A DNA stretch of 7,825 nt from contig DFJP01000077.1 of NCBI GenBank assembly GCA_002373085.1, forward strand, positions 1 to 7,825. Direction: 5' to 3'. The stretch is from Caryophanales bacterium UBA3668. GTDB lineage: Bacteria; Bacillota_I; Bacilli_A; RFN20; CAG-826. Positions 1 to 6,133 of the stretch are shown piece by piece; position 1 is the stretch's first letter; each line of letters opens with the position of its first letter. A program made the position numbers and the translations under genes. The notes beneath the pieces are model-generated. The model searched no databases. It had not been told where the DNA came from and worked only from the letters and a program-made list of their open reading frames with translations.

Positions 1-296
1 ACAAAAGCATTTTTTCCTTGGATTTTTGCAAAATTACGAGCATATCCTAAGGAAGAAATTTGGTTTGGTTCAATACGATCGAACGAAAATGACACTTTAT
101 CTTCAACGTGTTTAGCGTCTATTAAACACATAGTAATTTTCCCGTTTTCATCACCTTTTCCACCTACTATATCGCAAGGTTGACCTTCTGGCCTTTTCAT
201 AAGAATATGATTCCAAAAGCCAAGAGAACGTAATGTTTTAGCCACATTTCTTTCAGTGGCGTTACCTAATTTGTTCTGTAAATCGTGTTTATTCAT
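1..296 (-). CDS. RecU-like Holliday junction resolvase (C-terminus cut by window edge)
   Basis: Ninety-eight residues are visible; the rest lies beyond base 1. They show the PD-(D/E)XK layout of the RecU family: an early Glu (E15) in a helix (NATERNVAKTL), the PCDIVGG segment with D42, the catalytic strand CLIDAKH with D60 and K62, then SFSFDRIEPNQI, matching the RecU signature in which an SF segment is followed by a conserved His/Asn-Gln-Ile. RecU enzymes cut four-way junctions; phage copies resolve recombination intermediates and branched replicating DNA. The ATG shares one base with the stop of the primase gene (TAATG), and a GGAGG lies ten bases upstream inside that gene, so the two are translationally coupled. 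The frame directly upstream is closed by TGA, so this start is firm. Family by motif recognition only; another phage PD-(D/E)XK resolvase or VRR-NUC-type nuclease is the main alternative. Confidence 0.75.
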   Translation of the reverse strand, partial: MNKHDLQNKLGNATERNVAKTLRSLGFWNHILMKRPEGQPCDIVGGKGDENGKITMCLIDAKHVEDKVSFSFDRIEPNQISSLGYARNFAKIQGKNAF

Positions 297-2965
297 TACA
301 TTTCATCCTCCAAGTTTTCTAATAGGTTAATTTCTTCGGTAAAGTCATGGCCTTTTTTGTCGGAGTTTAACTTGATACCGACATATACCCAACCAACATT
401 AGAATCTCGTTTTAAGGAGAAACCATGCTTTTGCATATCAGCTTTGAATTTGTGTTCAGGCATCAAATGTTCATTGTTATCAAGGGCCCATTTCTTATAG
501 TTTTGGAATAATAATGAAGCACTTGTTTTATATTCTGAGAAGTTTTGGCAGCAAGAAGCAATGAATAAGTTAACAGTATCCATTTCACTCTTATAATCGG
601 CCAAAGCTTCTTCTAAACATTTTGGTTTTGGCACAACACCTTTATAATCTTTATTTAATTTAATAGCACCTTGGATAATCCAACCTAAAATCTTAGGCAT
701 TTCTGCTTCTAATTTTTCAGGCATATGAATATCCTTAGTTTCGTCTGTGAATTTAACTAAGAACGGAATAAGGAAAATACGTCTCCAAATACCATAGTCC
801 TTACTTCTAATAATTGGTAAATTGTTAGTAGACATCCATGGAGAGAATGTAGGATCGTATTCAAATTGGTCACCAAACTTCTTTTGAGCAGAAATAGTTT
901 CGCCTGAGGTAAGCTGTTTGATAACCTTATCATTCATTTTTTCGCTTTCATTAGTTTCAGACATAGTGATAATTCTAGCGCCTTTTAAAGCGGCAAATGA
1001 GAATTCGGTTGACTGAGCACTTGAATTCTTGTTTTGGAGCAAGAGTTCACTATTCATAGTCTTACCATAATCACCAAATACCTTTTTAACTGTCTTAATG
1101 AAAGTTGATTTACCATTACTACCATTACCATACATAATGACAAGTAAATCTTTATTGGTTCTACCAGTAATAGCATCTCCTAAGAGCAATTGAATGGTTA
1201 AAACAAGTTCTTCGGTTTCTTTTTCATCTGAACGTTTAAGAATATCGTGTAAGAACTTTAACCAAGTAGTCGGTTCTGCATAAGACACAGGGACATTCGT
1301 ATTCTTTGATAATTTAAGGTTCTTATCAAAAGAAGTAATCTTGCCATCCATAAGATTAACAACACCGCTATCGGTATTGAGCAAATATGGATGCAAGTCA
1401 AATTCTTCGGTAACCACAGGAATCTCGTGTAAATGTTGAAATTCCTTAATCATAGCCTCTTTACCAGACGAATTAGAAACACGCTTTAAATTGTCTCTTT
1501 GAGCCTTTAAAATGTTTTCTAAATCCTTAATATCTCTGTTGTCGCTCTTGTCTTTTTTAATTTCAACTGCTTCATTAGAGTTTTCGTTTGCTTCTTCACT
1601 ATCGGCTCTTTCTAAATCAAGGATTTCACGTTCGGTTTGTTTGATTTCTTCTTTTAATCTGTCGATAATCATATCGCCAAACTTCTTAACATAGCCTTTA
1701 GCATCGTAAATCCACGTTTTGCCATTCCAAAACATAAAAGCTTTGGCTTTGGTATCATATCTAAAATATTCACCATAATGGTCATAAAAACGTTCGGCAT
1801 TTCCTGTATCAGTAAAAGAATACTTACTGAAAATCTGCTTTTGAGCAATAATAGGATCTCCCTTTTCATTGAAGTTGACAATATCGCCGATTGGCTTAAT
1901 AATTTCGCCTTCTTCAGTTTTAATCAAAGGAATATTGATTTTTTCAGTTTTTGAAGTAGGAGTATAAACCTCTCTTTGGTTTTTAATAGCTTTTTCAATG
2001 GTATTTGCACCATATGTGCTATTTCCCCAACTTCTATCCCATTTATCGCGCATTAAACCACTTTTTCTAACAATTCTATCCATTTGAACGGCATCACAAC
2101 CAGTCCAGAATGCTAGAATCTTACAAAACGCCATATCAGCAGAGCTATGGTCATTGTTATAGAACGACATATCACCGTTATATAACGCCATAAAGTCTTG
2201 ACCTTGTTGACTATTTCTAATTTTTTCAATAAGTTCGTAATCAGATAAATGAGTAGAACCAGGAATAATTGTTGTTTCCGTTTCTTCTACTTCTTCAAAT
2301 AAAACGGCGCCATGTTCATCAAACTTGGCAGAAATAACTTTTCTTCTAGGTCCAGACACATATGATTGTGTATTATTTTGTTCTGGTTCAACATTAAGAT
2401 ACTTCTCCCAAAGAGGCTTAACTTCCTCGCTACGTTCTTCAATTGGTTTAGCATTGATAACTTTACCAGTCATAGTGAAAAAACGTCTGTAATCATACAT
2501 TTCAACACCTTTACGTTTGTTTCTCTTGCCTGGAAGCTTGCCCTTACAAATGATGTGGACACCTTCACCGCTATGAGAGTATTCCGTATATGAATCTAAT
2601 TGTTTAATAAAAATAGATGCGAATTCTTCAAATTCCTTAGCAGTAGCATATGGTTTTTGGCCAGTTCTTTTATCAACGTGATTATCAAGATCAACGCCGA
2701 AATATGAAACGCCAGTAATTGTGTCTTCGCCAAGCATAAAGCCTAAGCCTACGAAACCATATTTGACACAACCATTTATTGCTAGTTTGAAGCTTGTCCA
2801 CGTATCAGGATCAGAAGTAGAAGCATAACCACCACTAAGAGCATTCATAGGGATTTTTGTTTCCTCTCCATCCCTAACTTCGGTCTTATAACAAACCCAA
2901 CGACGTGTATCCTTAATTTCTTGAGGAATTCGTATGTATTTTTGTTGTAATTCTTCAATAGTCAT
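296..2965 (-). CDS. Phage D5/P4-type primase-helicase (AEP primase + SF3 helicase)
   Basis: This 889-residue replication protein combines primer synthesis with DNA unwinding. The N-terminus is an archaeo-eukaryotic-type primase: the acidic metal motif VDLDNH (about 91-96), the SGEGVHI segment (132-138), and EMYDYRRFFTMTG (155-167). A PriCT-like stretch follows (DAVQMDRIVRKSGL, about 291-304). Residues about 435-500 are charged and probably coiled-coil. The D5 N domain leads into a superfamily 3 helicase with Walker A GNGSNGKST (613-621), a Walker B-like strand GARIITMSE (662-670), sensor STNN (712-715) and the arginine pair in IWRRIF (about 726-731). It probably acts as a hexamer at the phage origin. 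The start is the only good one: the frame upstream closes at TAG with no ATG, GTG or TTG between. The ribosome site is weak (AAAGCGAG), unlike most genes here, and the start sits just after an unusually long, foldable non-coding stretch. Family assignment is secure. Confidence 0.95.
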   Translation of the reverse strand: MTIEELQQKYIRIPQEIKDTRRWVCYKTEVRDGEETKIPMNALSGGYASTSDPDTWTSFKLAINGCVKYGFVGLGFMLGEDTITGVSYFGVDLDNHVDKRTGQKPYATAKEFEEFASIFIKQLDSYTEYSHSGEGVHIICKGKLPGKRNKRKGVEMYDYRRFFTMTGKVINAKPIEERSEEVKPLWEKYLNVEPEQNNTQSYVSGPRRKVISAKFDEHGAVLFEEVEETETTIIPGSTHLSDYELIEKIRNSQQGQDFMALYNGDMSFYNNDHSSADMAFCKILAFWTGCDAVQMDRIVRKSGLMRDKWDRSWGNSTYGANTIEKAIKNQREVYTPTSKTEKINIPLIKTEEGEIIKPIGDIVNFNEKGDPIIAQKQIFSKYSFTDTGNAERFYDHYGEYFRYDTKAKAFMFWNGKTWIYDAKGYVKKFGDMIIDRLKEEIKQTEREILDLERADSEEANENSNEAVEIKKDKSDNRDIKDLENILKAQRDNLKRVSNSSGKEAMIKEFQHLHEIPVVTEEFDLHPYLLNTDSGVVNLMDGKITSFDKNLKLSKNTNVPVSYAEPTTWLKFLHDILKRSDEKETEELVLTIQLLLGDAITGRTNKDLLVIMYGNGSNGKSTFIKTVKKVFGDYGKTMNSELLLQNKNSSAQSTEFSFAALKGARIITMSETNESEKMNDKVIKQLTSGETISAQKKFGDQFEYDPTFSPWMSTNNLPIIRSKDYGIWRRIFLIPFLVKFTDETKDIHMPEKLEAEMPKILGWIIQGAIKLNKDYKGVVPKPKCLEEALADYKSEMDTVNLFIASCCQNFSEYKTSASLLFQNYKKWALDNNEHLMPEHKFKADMQKHGFSLKRDSNVGWVYVGIKLNSDKKGHDFTEEINLLENLEDEM

Positions 2966-3145
2966 TTTTATCTCGCTTTCATAAGGGCTTATGGCGCCAC
3001 GCAGAGGAGCCTATTATTTTTAGTCTTTAGATTTACAGGCATTCTAATCCCTACTAAATCCTTCACATAGGACTCTGCGTTACTCGACTTTTTTATACTG
3101 ACATTTTATGCGTGCCAGTGACCGCCCAGAATCTCGCCCAACTTC

Positions 3146-3161
3146 TAGTTCATATATTAAC
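3146..3161 (-). repeat. 16-bp direct repeat, copy 2 (GTTAATATATGAACTA)
   Basis: This is the second copy, GTTAATATATGAACTA on the minus strand, in the same orientation as copy 1 and differing at one base. Its first half also forms the 3' arm of the small hairpin at 3154-3167. Flanking bases are not conserved between copies, so the repeated unit ends sharply at about 16 bp. Confidence 0.6.
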
Positions 3162-3251
3162 GAATATGTATTTGATACTATCTCAACGAGTGTTAGCCAC
3201 TTTGCTTTGTGGTTATGGAAACAAGCACAGTTATGGGATTTGCACCTATCA

Positions 3252-3267
3252 TAGTTCTTATATTAAC
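3252..3267 (-). repeat. 16-bp direct repeat, copy 1 (GTTAATATAAGAACTA)
   Basis: The minus-strand sequence GTTAATATAAGAACTA recurs 106 bp away with one mismatch. This copy overlaps one arm of the CACAGTTA/TAACTGTG inverted repeat. Two copies are few for an iteron array, but the position beside a primase gene fits an origin-binding site; duplicated RNA sub-structure is the alternative. Confidence 0.6.
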
Positions 3268-3278
3268 TGTGATATAAA

Positions 3279-3299
3279 GCCCGAACCCTTTGTTCGAGC
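3279..3299 (-). other. Stem-loop just downstream of the DUF669 gene
   Basis: Ten bases past the DUF669 stop, the minus strand reads GCTCGAAC, loop AAAGG, GTTCGGGC: eight consecutive pairs with one U-G. It is followed by TTTATATC, only three T's, so it is a poor intrinsic terminator and may be an attenuator or the first hairpin of the structured region. Its 3' arm shares GGGC (3282-3279) with the long-range pairing to 2985-2992, so the two cannot form fully at the same time. Confidence 0.45.
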
Positions 3300-3308
3300 A
3301 TTATGTAA

Positions 3309-3848
3309 TTAGAATGGTAAGTCGTCTTTTGGAATATCAAGATTTTCAACATTACCGCCAGCTTGTTCTTGGTCTTGTTTTTCTTCTGGTTTACCTTCGG
3401 CAGTTTTAACTGGTTTGACATAAGCACCAAGAGTAGTAGGCTTGTAAGAAAGATACTTAACTCTGTTATCTTCCTTTTGTGAATAATCGTCAAAGACTTT
3501 TTCAATGGTAATCCTTAAGCAAGCGCCATTGAGCCATTGAATAAGTTCGTCAACTTCATCCCATTTGGCTTTATAGCCCTCTTTTTCCTTTTGAGTGACT
3601 AAGATACTGCCAAACTTTTTGGTATCAAACCATTCAGGATTAGCGACATCTCTGAACACTTTGTCAAAGACGTGAGAGCCTTTGAATTTTTGTTCAACGT
3701 CATCTCTAATCATAAAGTCAAGATTAGCATAGTCTTTTGAGTTATCTTTTGTTCTTTTTTTGGTGATTTTAAGAACTACTTCATAATCACCAGCATCAAT
3801 TACTGGAAACTCACTAGATCCAGCATATTGTTCAATGTCTAAACTCAT
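3309..3848 (-). CDS. DUF669-family phage SSB-like protein
   Basis: This 179-residue protein has the DUF669 layout: a short N-terminal segment (DIEQYAGSSEFPVIDAGDYE), beta-rich body with strands at about 21-30 and 40-48, the central GSHVFDKVFRDVANPEW region (57-73), then a flexible Lys/Glu/Gln-rich linker (about 148-172) ending in the acidic tail DDLPF. A disordered linker plus an acidic tail ending in proline-phenylalanine is how bacterial and phage single-strand-binding proteins recruit partners. DUF669 genes commonly sit in phage recombination/replication modules, as here between an exonuclease gene and a primase gene. The likely role is coating single-stranded DNA. The ATG overlaps the upstream stop (ATGA), implying coupling, with AGAAAGGA about 12 bases upstream. 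Family call is by recognition; the SSB role is inferred from tail and context. Confidence 0.8.
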   Translation of the reverse strand: MSLDIEQYAGSSEFPVIDAGDYEVVLKITKKRTKDNSKDYANLDFMIRDDVEQKFKGSHVFDKVFRDVANPEWFDTKKFGSILVTQKEKEGYKAKWDEVDELIQWLNGACLRITIEKVFDDYSQKEDNRVKYLSYKPTTLGAYVKPVKTAEGKPEEKQDQEQAGGNVENLDIPKDDLPF

Positions 3849-4336
3849 AGTAATTGTTTTCCTTTCTTATCTTGTTCTAAACATTCTTTGCCGCAATATG
3901 GTCTGCCATATTTCTTAATGGAGCCAAAGTATATGGATTCGTCAATTGCTTTTCCACAAACACAACATTTGAGTTCTGGCACAAATGGACGAATTCTAAT
4001 ACATGGTTTGTTATCATCGCCAAATGCCTTTACGCTTGTTCTGAAAATTTGGATTTTTTTGCCAACTAATTGGTCGGCTTTTTGTGTTCCATAAATTTTC
4101 TTAATAATTTTAATGTTGGTTTCGTTAAGAGCTAACTTTTTGTCAGTTTCCTTGAAATAGACAACAGGTTTAACATCTTCAGATTTGTTTTTTTCATTAA
4201 CAAGTCTTTCTTCACGAATGCCTTCAATGGTGTAAATTCTTTCTTCGCCTTCATCCAAAATGTCAGAAGAGAGGAAGTCTTTTTCAATCATATCCATAAG
4301 ATTGATCGGCAAAGTTTCAAATTTTTCTTGTGCCAT
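3845..4336 (-). CDS. Phage recombination-module protein with C-terminal zinc-finger-like motif
   Basis: This 163-residue protein has two parts. Residues about 32-117 look beta-rich and resemble small proteins common in Firmicutes prophages beside DUF669 genes: an IYTIEGI strand, KPVVYFKETDKKLALNETN (56-74) with the conserved LN-T-N segment, then VGKKIQIF and a strand before IRIRPFVPE. The C-terminal part carries CxxC (C124/C127) and CxxxC (C148/C152) about 20 residues apart, in the arrangement of a treble-clef or ribbon zinc site. The biochemical role is not known to me; a DNA-binding OB-like fold with a zinc module is an inference. The start is well supported: AGGAGG lies eight bases upstream, spanning the end of the exonuclease gene, whose stop is three bases from this ATG. 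It ends in TGA overlapping the DUF669 start by four bases. Confidence 0.7.
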   Translation of the reverse strand: MAQEKFETLPINLMDMIEKDFLSSDILDEGEERIYTIEGIREERLVNEKNKSEDVKPVVYFKETDKKLALNETNIKIIKKIYGTQKADQLVGKKIQIFRTSVKAFGDDNKPCIRIRPFVPELKCCVCGKAIDESIYFGSIKKYGRPYCGKECLEQDKKGKQLL

Positions 4337-4339
4337 AAC

Positions 4340-5161
4340 TTATTCCTCCTTTTCTTTGAATAGTCTTTCGTAAGATTTAACACCAGTTAATTGTTTCAAT
4401 TTTCTACAAGCTGGACAATGGCCACAGCCTACTGGTGCAGTTTTGCCTTGAATAATGTCCCAGAATCTTGGAGCCTTTGCTTTTACAAGGTCTAAGGCGT
4501 TGTTTAAATAGAAGTCATCGATTTCGATTAACTCTTTATCTGGAACTTCTTCTTTTGTAGTAACGGCTAACACAAATGGAAGTTTCTTATGATCTTCACT
4601 ATTTTGTGACTCGATTTCGCGATAAATTGCGCCTTGAATATCATAACCATAATATTCTACGAAATCAACTTTGGCGTGCTTTTCTTCGTCCCAGATTTTG
4701 TCCATATCTTTCATAATCTTTTGGTCGACAATAAGCTTGCCTTTGTGATACGCGTCCATTTTAATCTTAAATGGCACACCTTCAATTTCGCCAGTCATAA
4801 TCTTTTGCTTTTCGCCATCCAAATACCTCATTAAGTATTCGTCATTTTGAATAGCATCAATGACTGTTTCTACGGCTTTGTATTCTGCCTTTAATGTTCC
4901 CTGTTTTGTAAATAATTCAGGGTGATCAATGATGAATTGGTCAAGTTCGCCAGAGAAATATGCGTCTACATATGAACCGAATACTAATGCAGTCGATTTT
5001 GTGTCTTCAAATTCTCCGTTTACTTTGGCTAAACCCATAACTTCACATTTAAGGAATTCTTTGAACATGGATGCGCCTAAGTAATGTTTTCTTGCTTCCG
5101 TAGAGTGATAGTTTTCACTCGTTAAAATAAATTCTTGTTCTTTTTCTTGCTTATTTTCCAT
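4340..5161 (-). CDS. PDDEXK (RecE/RecB-like) phage exonuclease with Cys cluster
   Basis: This 273-residue nuclease belongs to the PDDEXK-like exodeoxyribonuclease VIII group of phages. The N-terminal YLGASMFKEFLKCE (27-40) and FGSYVDAYFSG (61-71) segments match this group. Catalytic residues are visible: D136 (FKIKMDAY), D146 and K148 (LIVDQK, where many relatives have DLK), and the helix motif Q176-x3-Y180 (YDIQGAIY). The C-terminus has CxxCxxC (C246, C249, C252); with C39 this could hold an iron-sulfur cluster, as in AddB-type nucleases. It would resect double-stranded ends to feed recombination with the downstream SSB-like protein. No RecT/Beta annealase is seen in the window. The ATG overlaps the end of the regulator gene by 11 bases and has only a weak purine stretch upstream (AGAAAGAA), so translation probably depends on coupling. 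Confidence 0.85.
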   Translation of the reverse strand: MENKQEKEQEFILTSENYHSTEARKHYLGASMFKEFLKCEVMGLAKVNGEFEDTKSTALVFGSYVDAYFSGELDQFIIDHPELFTKQGTLKAEYKAVETVIDAIQNDEYLMRYLDGEKQKIMTGEIEGVPFKIKMDAYHKGKLIVDQKIMKDMDKIWDEEKHAKVDFVEYYGYDIQGAIYREIESQNSEDHKKLPFVLAVTTKEEVPDKELIEIDDFYLNNALDLVKAKAPRFWDIIQGKTAPVGCGHCPACRKLKQLTGVKSYERLFKEKEE

Positions 5162-5393
5162 AATAGCGTTCTTTCTTTTCTTGCTTTTGGTTTCTTAAAA
5201 TGTTGCTAACTTCGTCGTAATCTAGTTCTAATACACTGGATAATTTGTTAAGGTTTTCATAGCTTGGAAGTCTTTCACCCTTTTCATACTTAGTCAAAGA
5301 CACCATACTAATACCAGCCTTTTTGGATAAATCCTTTTTGGTAATACCTAGTTCTTTTCTACGACATGACAACACATCGCAAATGTTAACCAC
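5151..5393 (-). CDS. Cro/CI-type HTH regulator heading the replication operon
   Basis: This 80-residue protein is almost entirely one XRE/HTH_3 domain. Helices 2 and 3 are in ITKKDLSKKAGISMVSLTKYEKGE (about 17-40), with the canonical Q/K-x3-LSKKAG and S-x-x-KYEKG pattern, followed by P-S-x-x-x-L-x-K-L (43-51). A basic tail (residues 68-80) contains no further domain. It starts with GTG, supported by an AAAGGAGA ribosome site at 5398-5405; the plain reading GTG-GTT-AAC has no better ATG nearby. As the first gene after its own promoter, it probably autoregulates and controls the whole exonuclease-to-resolvase operon, using the inverted repeat that overlaps the -35 box. Whether it represses or activates cannot be told from sequence. 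Confidence 0.85.
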   Translation of the reverse strand: MVNICDVLSCRRKELGITKKDLSKKAGISMVSLTKYEKGERLPSYENLNKLSSVLELDYDEVSNILRNQKQEKKERYYGK

Positions 5394-5397
5394 TGTG

Positions 5398-5405
5398 TCT
5401 CCTTT
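5398..5405 (-). promoter_or_regulatory. Ribosome-binding site deciding the GTG start
   Basis: AAAGGAGA on the minus strand, four bases before GTG at 5393-5391. It is the strongest Shine-Dalgarno match near this gene and is why the GTG is preferred over any later ATG. Confidence 0.75.
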
Positions 5406-5425
5406 CCGCTTTTCTAAGCACCTTA

Positions 5426-5454
5426 ATTTTCTTACAACGCTTAAACATTGTCAA
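5426..5454 (-). promoter_or_regulatory. Sigma-A-type promoter for the replication operon
   Basis: On the minus strand TTGACA (5454-5449) is a perfect -35 box. Seventeen bases on is GAAAAT (5431-5426), a four-of-six match to the -10 consensus. The GTG start follows about 32 bases later. The strong -35 with a modest -10, and the inverted repeat over the spacer, fit a regulated promoter. Confidence 0.65.
5434..5451. promoter_or_regulatory. Imperfect 18-bp palindrome over the -35 and spacer: candidate operator
   Basis: Plus strand ACAACGCTTAAACATTGT reads almost the same on the other strand, giving ACAAyGyTTAArCrTTGT with 14 of 18 positions symmetric. It overlaps the -35 box and spacer of the promoter at 5426-5454, where a bound repressor would block RNA polymerase. 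The regulator encoded just downstream is the natural candidate to bind it. Confidence 0.55.
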
Positions 5455-5474
5455 GTAGTTTTTTGAAAAATGTT

Positions 5475-5843
5475 TTAATTTCCTTTTTTAACATTGTTAA
5501 TTACTGCGGAAATTTTTTTCATATCTTCCAAAGAAAGAAGACGTAGTTTGTTTATGGCTATGAAGAAATCATTTGGTAGGATCTTCCCATTATCGCCAAT
5601 AAAAACTTTGGCGAACATAGGTTCGTATTTTACCAAGATACAATTTTCTTCTTCCAAAAATGCTACGTCTTTTAATTTAAAACTAATGTGAGAAAGGCTT
5701 TTTTCTCTGTCTTTATAATAAGCGTTTTCTTGCCTTAATTTTATCAATTCTTGTGTCTTGATAATTTCGGTAAGCTCTTCAATCTTATGTTGTAAAACGG
5801 CTATTTTATCGTTATAAGCCTTTTCTTTTTTCTTGGTGAACAT
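5475..5843 (-). CDS. Coiled-coil protein of unknown function
   Basis: I do not recognise this 122-residue protein. Residues about 5-47 are highly charged with heptad-like hydrophobics (IAVLQHKIEELTEIIKTQ), predicting a coiled coil. Residues 52-82 look like short beta strands around FKLKDVAFLEEE and ILVKYEPMFAKVFI. The end (83-120) is again helical. There is no signal peptide, membrane segment, cysteine cluster or catalytic motif. It starts two bases after the stop of the 84-residue HTH gene with only a weak AAGAG upstream, so it is co-translated with that regulator. Its place between two regulators suggests an accessory control protein, perhaps a partner or anti-repressor, but this is inference. 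Its 3' end contains the palindrome at 5488-5500. Confidence 0.75.
   Translation of the reverse strand: MFTKKKEKAYNDKIAVLQHKIEELTEIIKTQELIKLRQENAYYKDREKSLSHISFKLKDVAFLEEENCILVKYEPMFAKVFIGDNGKILPNDFFIAINKLRLLSLEDMKKISAVINNVKKGN
5488..5500. promoter_or_regulatory. Perfect 13-bp palindrome, third copy of the operator-like motif
   Basis: TTAACATTGTTAA is a perfect palindrome apart from the central base, with core ACATTGT. It lies in the last codons of the coiled-coil gene, 46 bp upstream of the equivalent core at the replication-operon promoter. It shares TTAA-(A)-CAWTGT-YAA with the sites at both promoters. Because it lies in coding sequence it could be chance, but the matched trio supports a binding site. 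Confidence 0.4.
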
Positions 5844-5845
5844 AA

Positions 5846-6100
5846 TTAATCTAAACTCTTAATTAAATTAATAAGATATTCTTTTTGCTCTTTTGTTTTA
5901 GGCACAACAATGAAAACGTCTGTTCCTAAAAGTTCAATAACGTCCTCGTGTAAATATTCGGCCGCTTTCTTTGCTAAACCTGGACTGAGTTTTCCAGTTT
6001 CGTTATAACAAATACCTTGCTTTGTGACTCCAAGAGCGTTGGCAAGTTGAGTTTGAGTAATTTGGTGTTTACCTCTAATTTTTGCTAAATTATTACCCAT
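5846..6100 (-). CDS. Small XRE-family HTH regulator
   Basis: This 84-residue protein carries an HTH_3-like domain over about residues 5-58: LAKIRGKHQITQTQLANALGV gives helices 1-2 and VTKQGICYNETGKLSP the recognition helix and following turn. The usual KYErG after the recognition helix is replaced by YNETGK, an atypical loop. The C-terminus (VFIVVPKTKEQKEYLINLIKSLD) is one strand and a helix, possibly for dimerisation. The start has a strong AAAGGAGG five bases upstream and follows an extended -10 promoter. It and the coiled-coil gene form a two-gene transcript between the structural and replication blocks. It could be the immediate-early or lytic-switch regulator; no divergent CI partner is present in the window. 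Confidence 0.8.
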   Translation of the reverse strand: MGNNLAKIRGKHQITQTQLANALGVTKQGICYNETGKLSPGLAKKAAEYLHEDVIELLGTDVFIVVPKTKEQKEYLINLIKSLD

Positions 6101-6133
6101 AATTTCCTCCTTTGTCTATACGTAGGCTCTTTT

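Larger units (their letters stand above)
2985..3299 (-). ncRNA. Candidate structured RNA or leader in the gap before the primase
   Basis: The 343 bases between the DUF669 stop and the primase start hold no credible gene but many pairings, written here in the minus-strand sense. (1) GCTCGAAC (3299-3292) with GTTCGGGC (3286-3279), 8 bp, loop of 5. (2) GGGCTTTAT (3282-3274) with ATAAGCCC (2992-2985), 8 bp with one bulge, closing about 298 nt. (3) CACAGTTA (3271-3264) with TAACTGTG (3233-3226), perfect. (4) CCAC/GTGG at 3212-3197. (5) ATATT-CGTT-AATAT at 3167-3154. (6) ACTGGCA (3119-3113) with TGTCAGT (3103-3097), one G-U. (7) ACGCAGAG (3080-3073) with CTCTGCGT (3006-2999), continued by CCTAT/ATAGG, enclosing (8) GATTTA (3060-3055) with TAAATC (3035-3030). 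The wobbles in 1 and 6 pair better on the minus strand; helix 4 extends better on the plus strand. No known RNA class was recognised and no clear internal promoter seen. A replication origin beside the primase is the main alternative. Pairings were found by eye, without energy calculation. Confidence 0.4.

Noticed and set aside
3226..3254. Cobalamin-riboswitch-like or tRNA T-loop-like wording (GGTGCAAATCCC ... ACTGTG on the minus strand)
   Set aside because: The intervening helix and the B12 box are missing, and the interval between the flanking 8-bp arms is only about 30 nt, too short for a tRNA. Probably chance or just a T-loop fold.
2966..3308. Group I intron in the non-coding block
   Set aside because: Both flanking genes are complete with normal ends, and the P7 and P3 core motifs are not found in the required order.
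3112..3312. A 66-codon plus-strand open frame starting GTG in the non-coding block
   Set aside because: No ribosome site, opposite to all other genes, odd composition with no recognisable motif, and it runs past the DUF669 stop; its bases are better explained by the inverted repeats.
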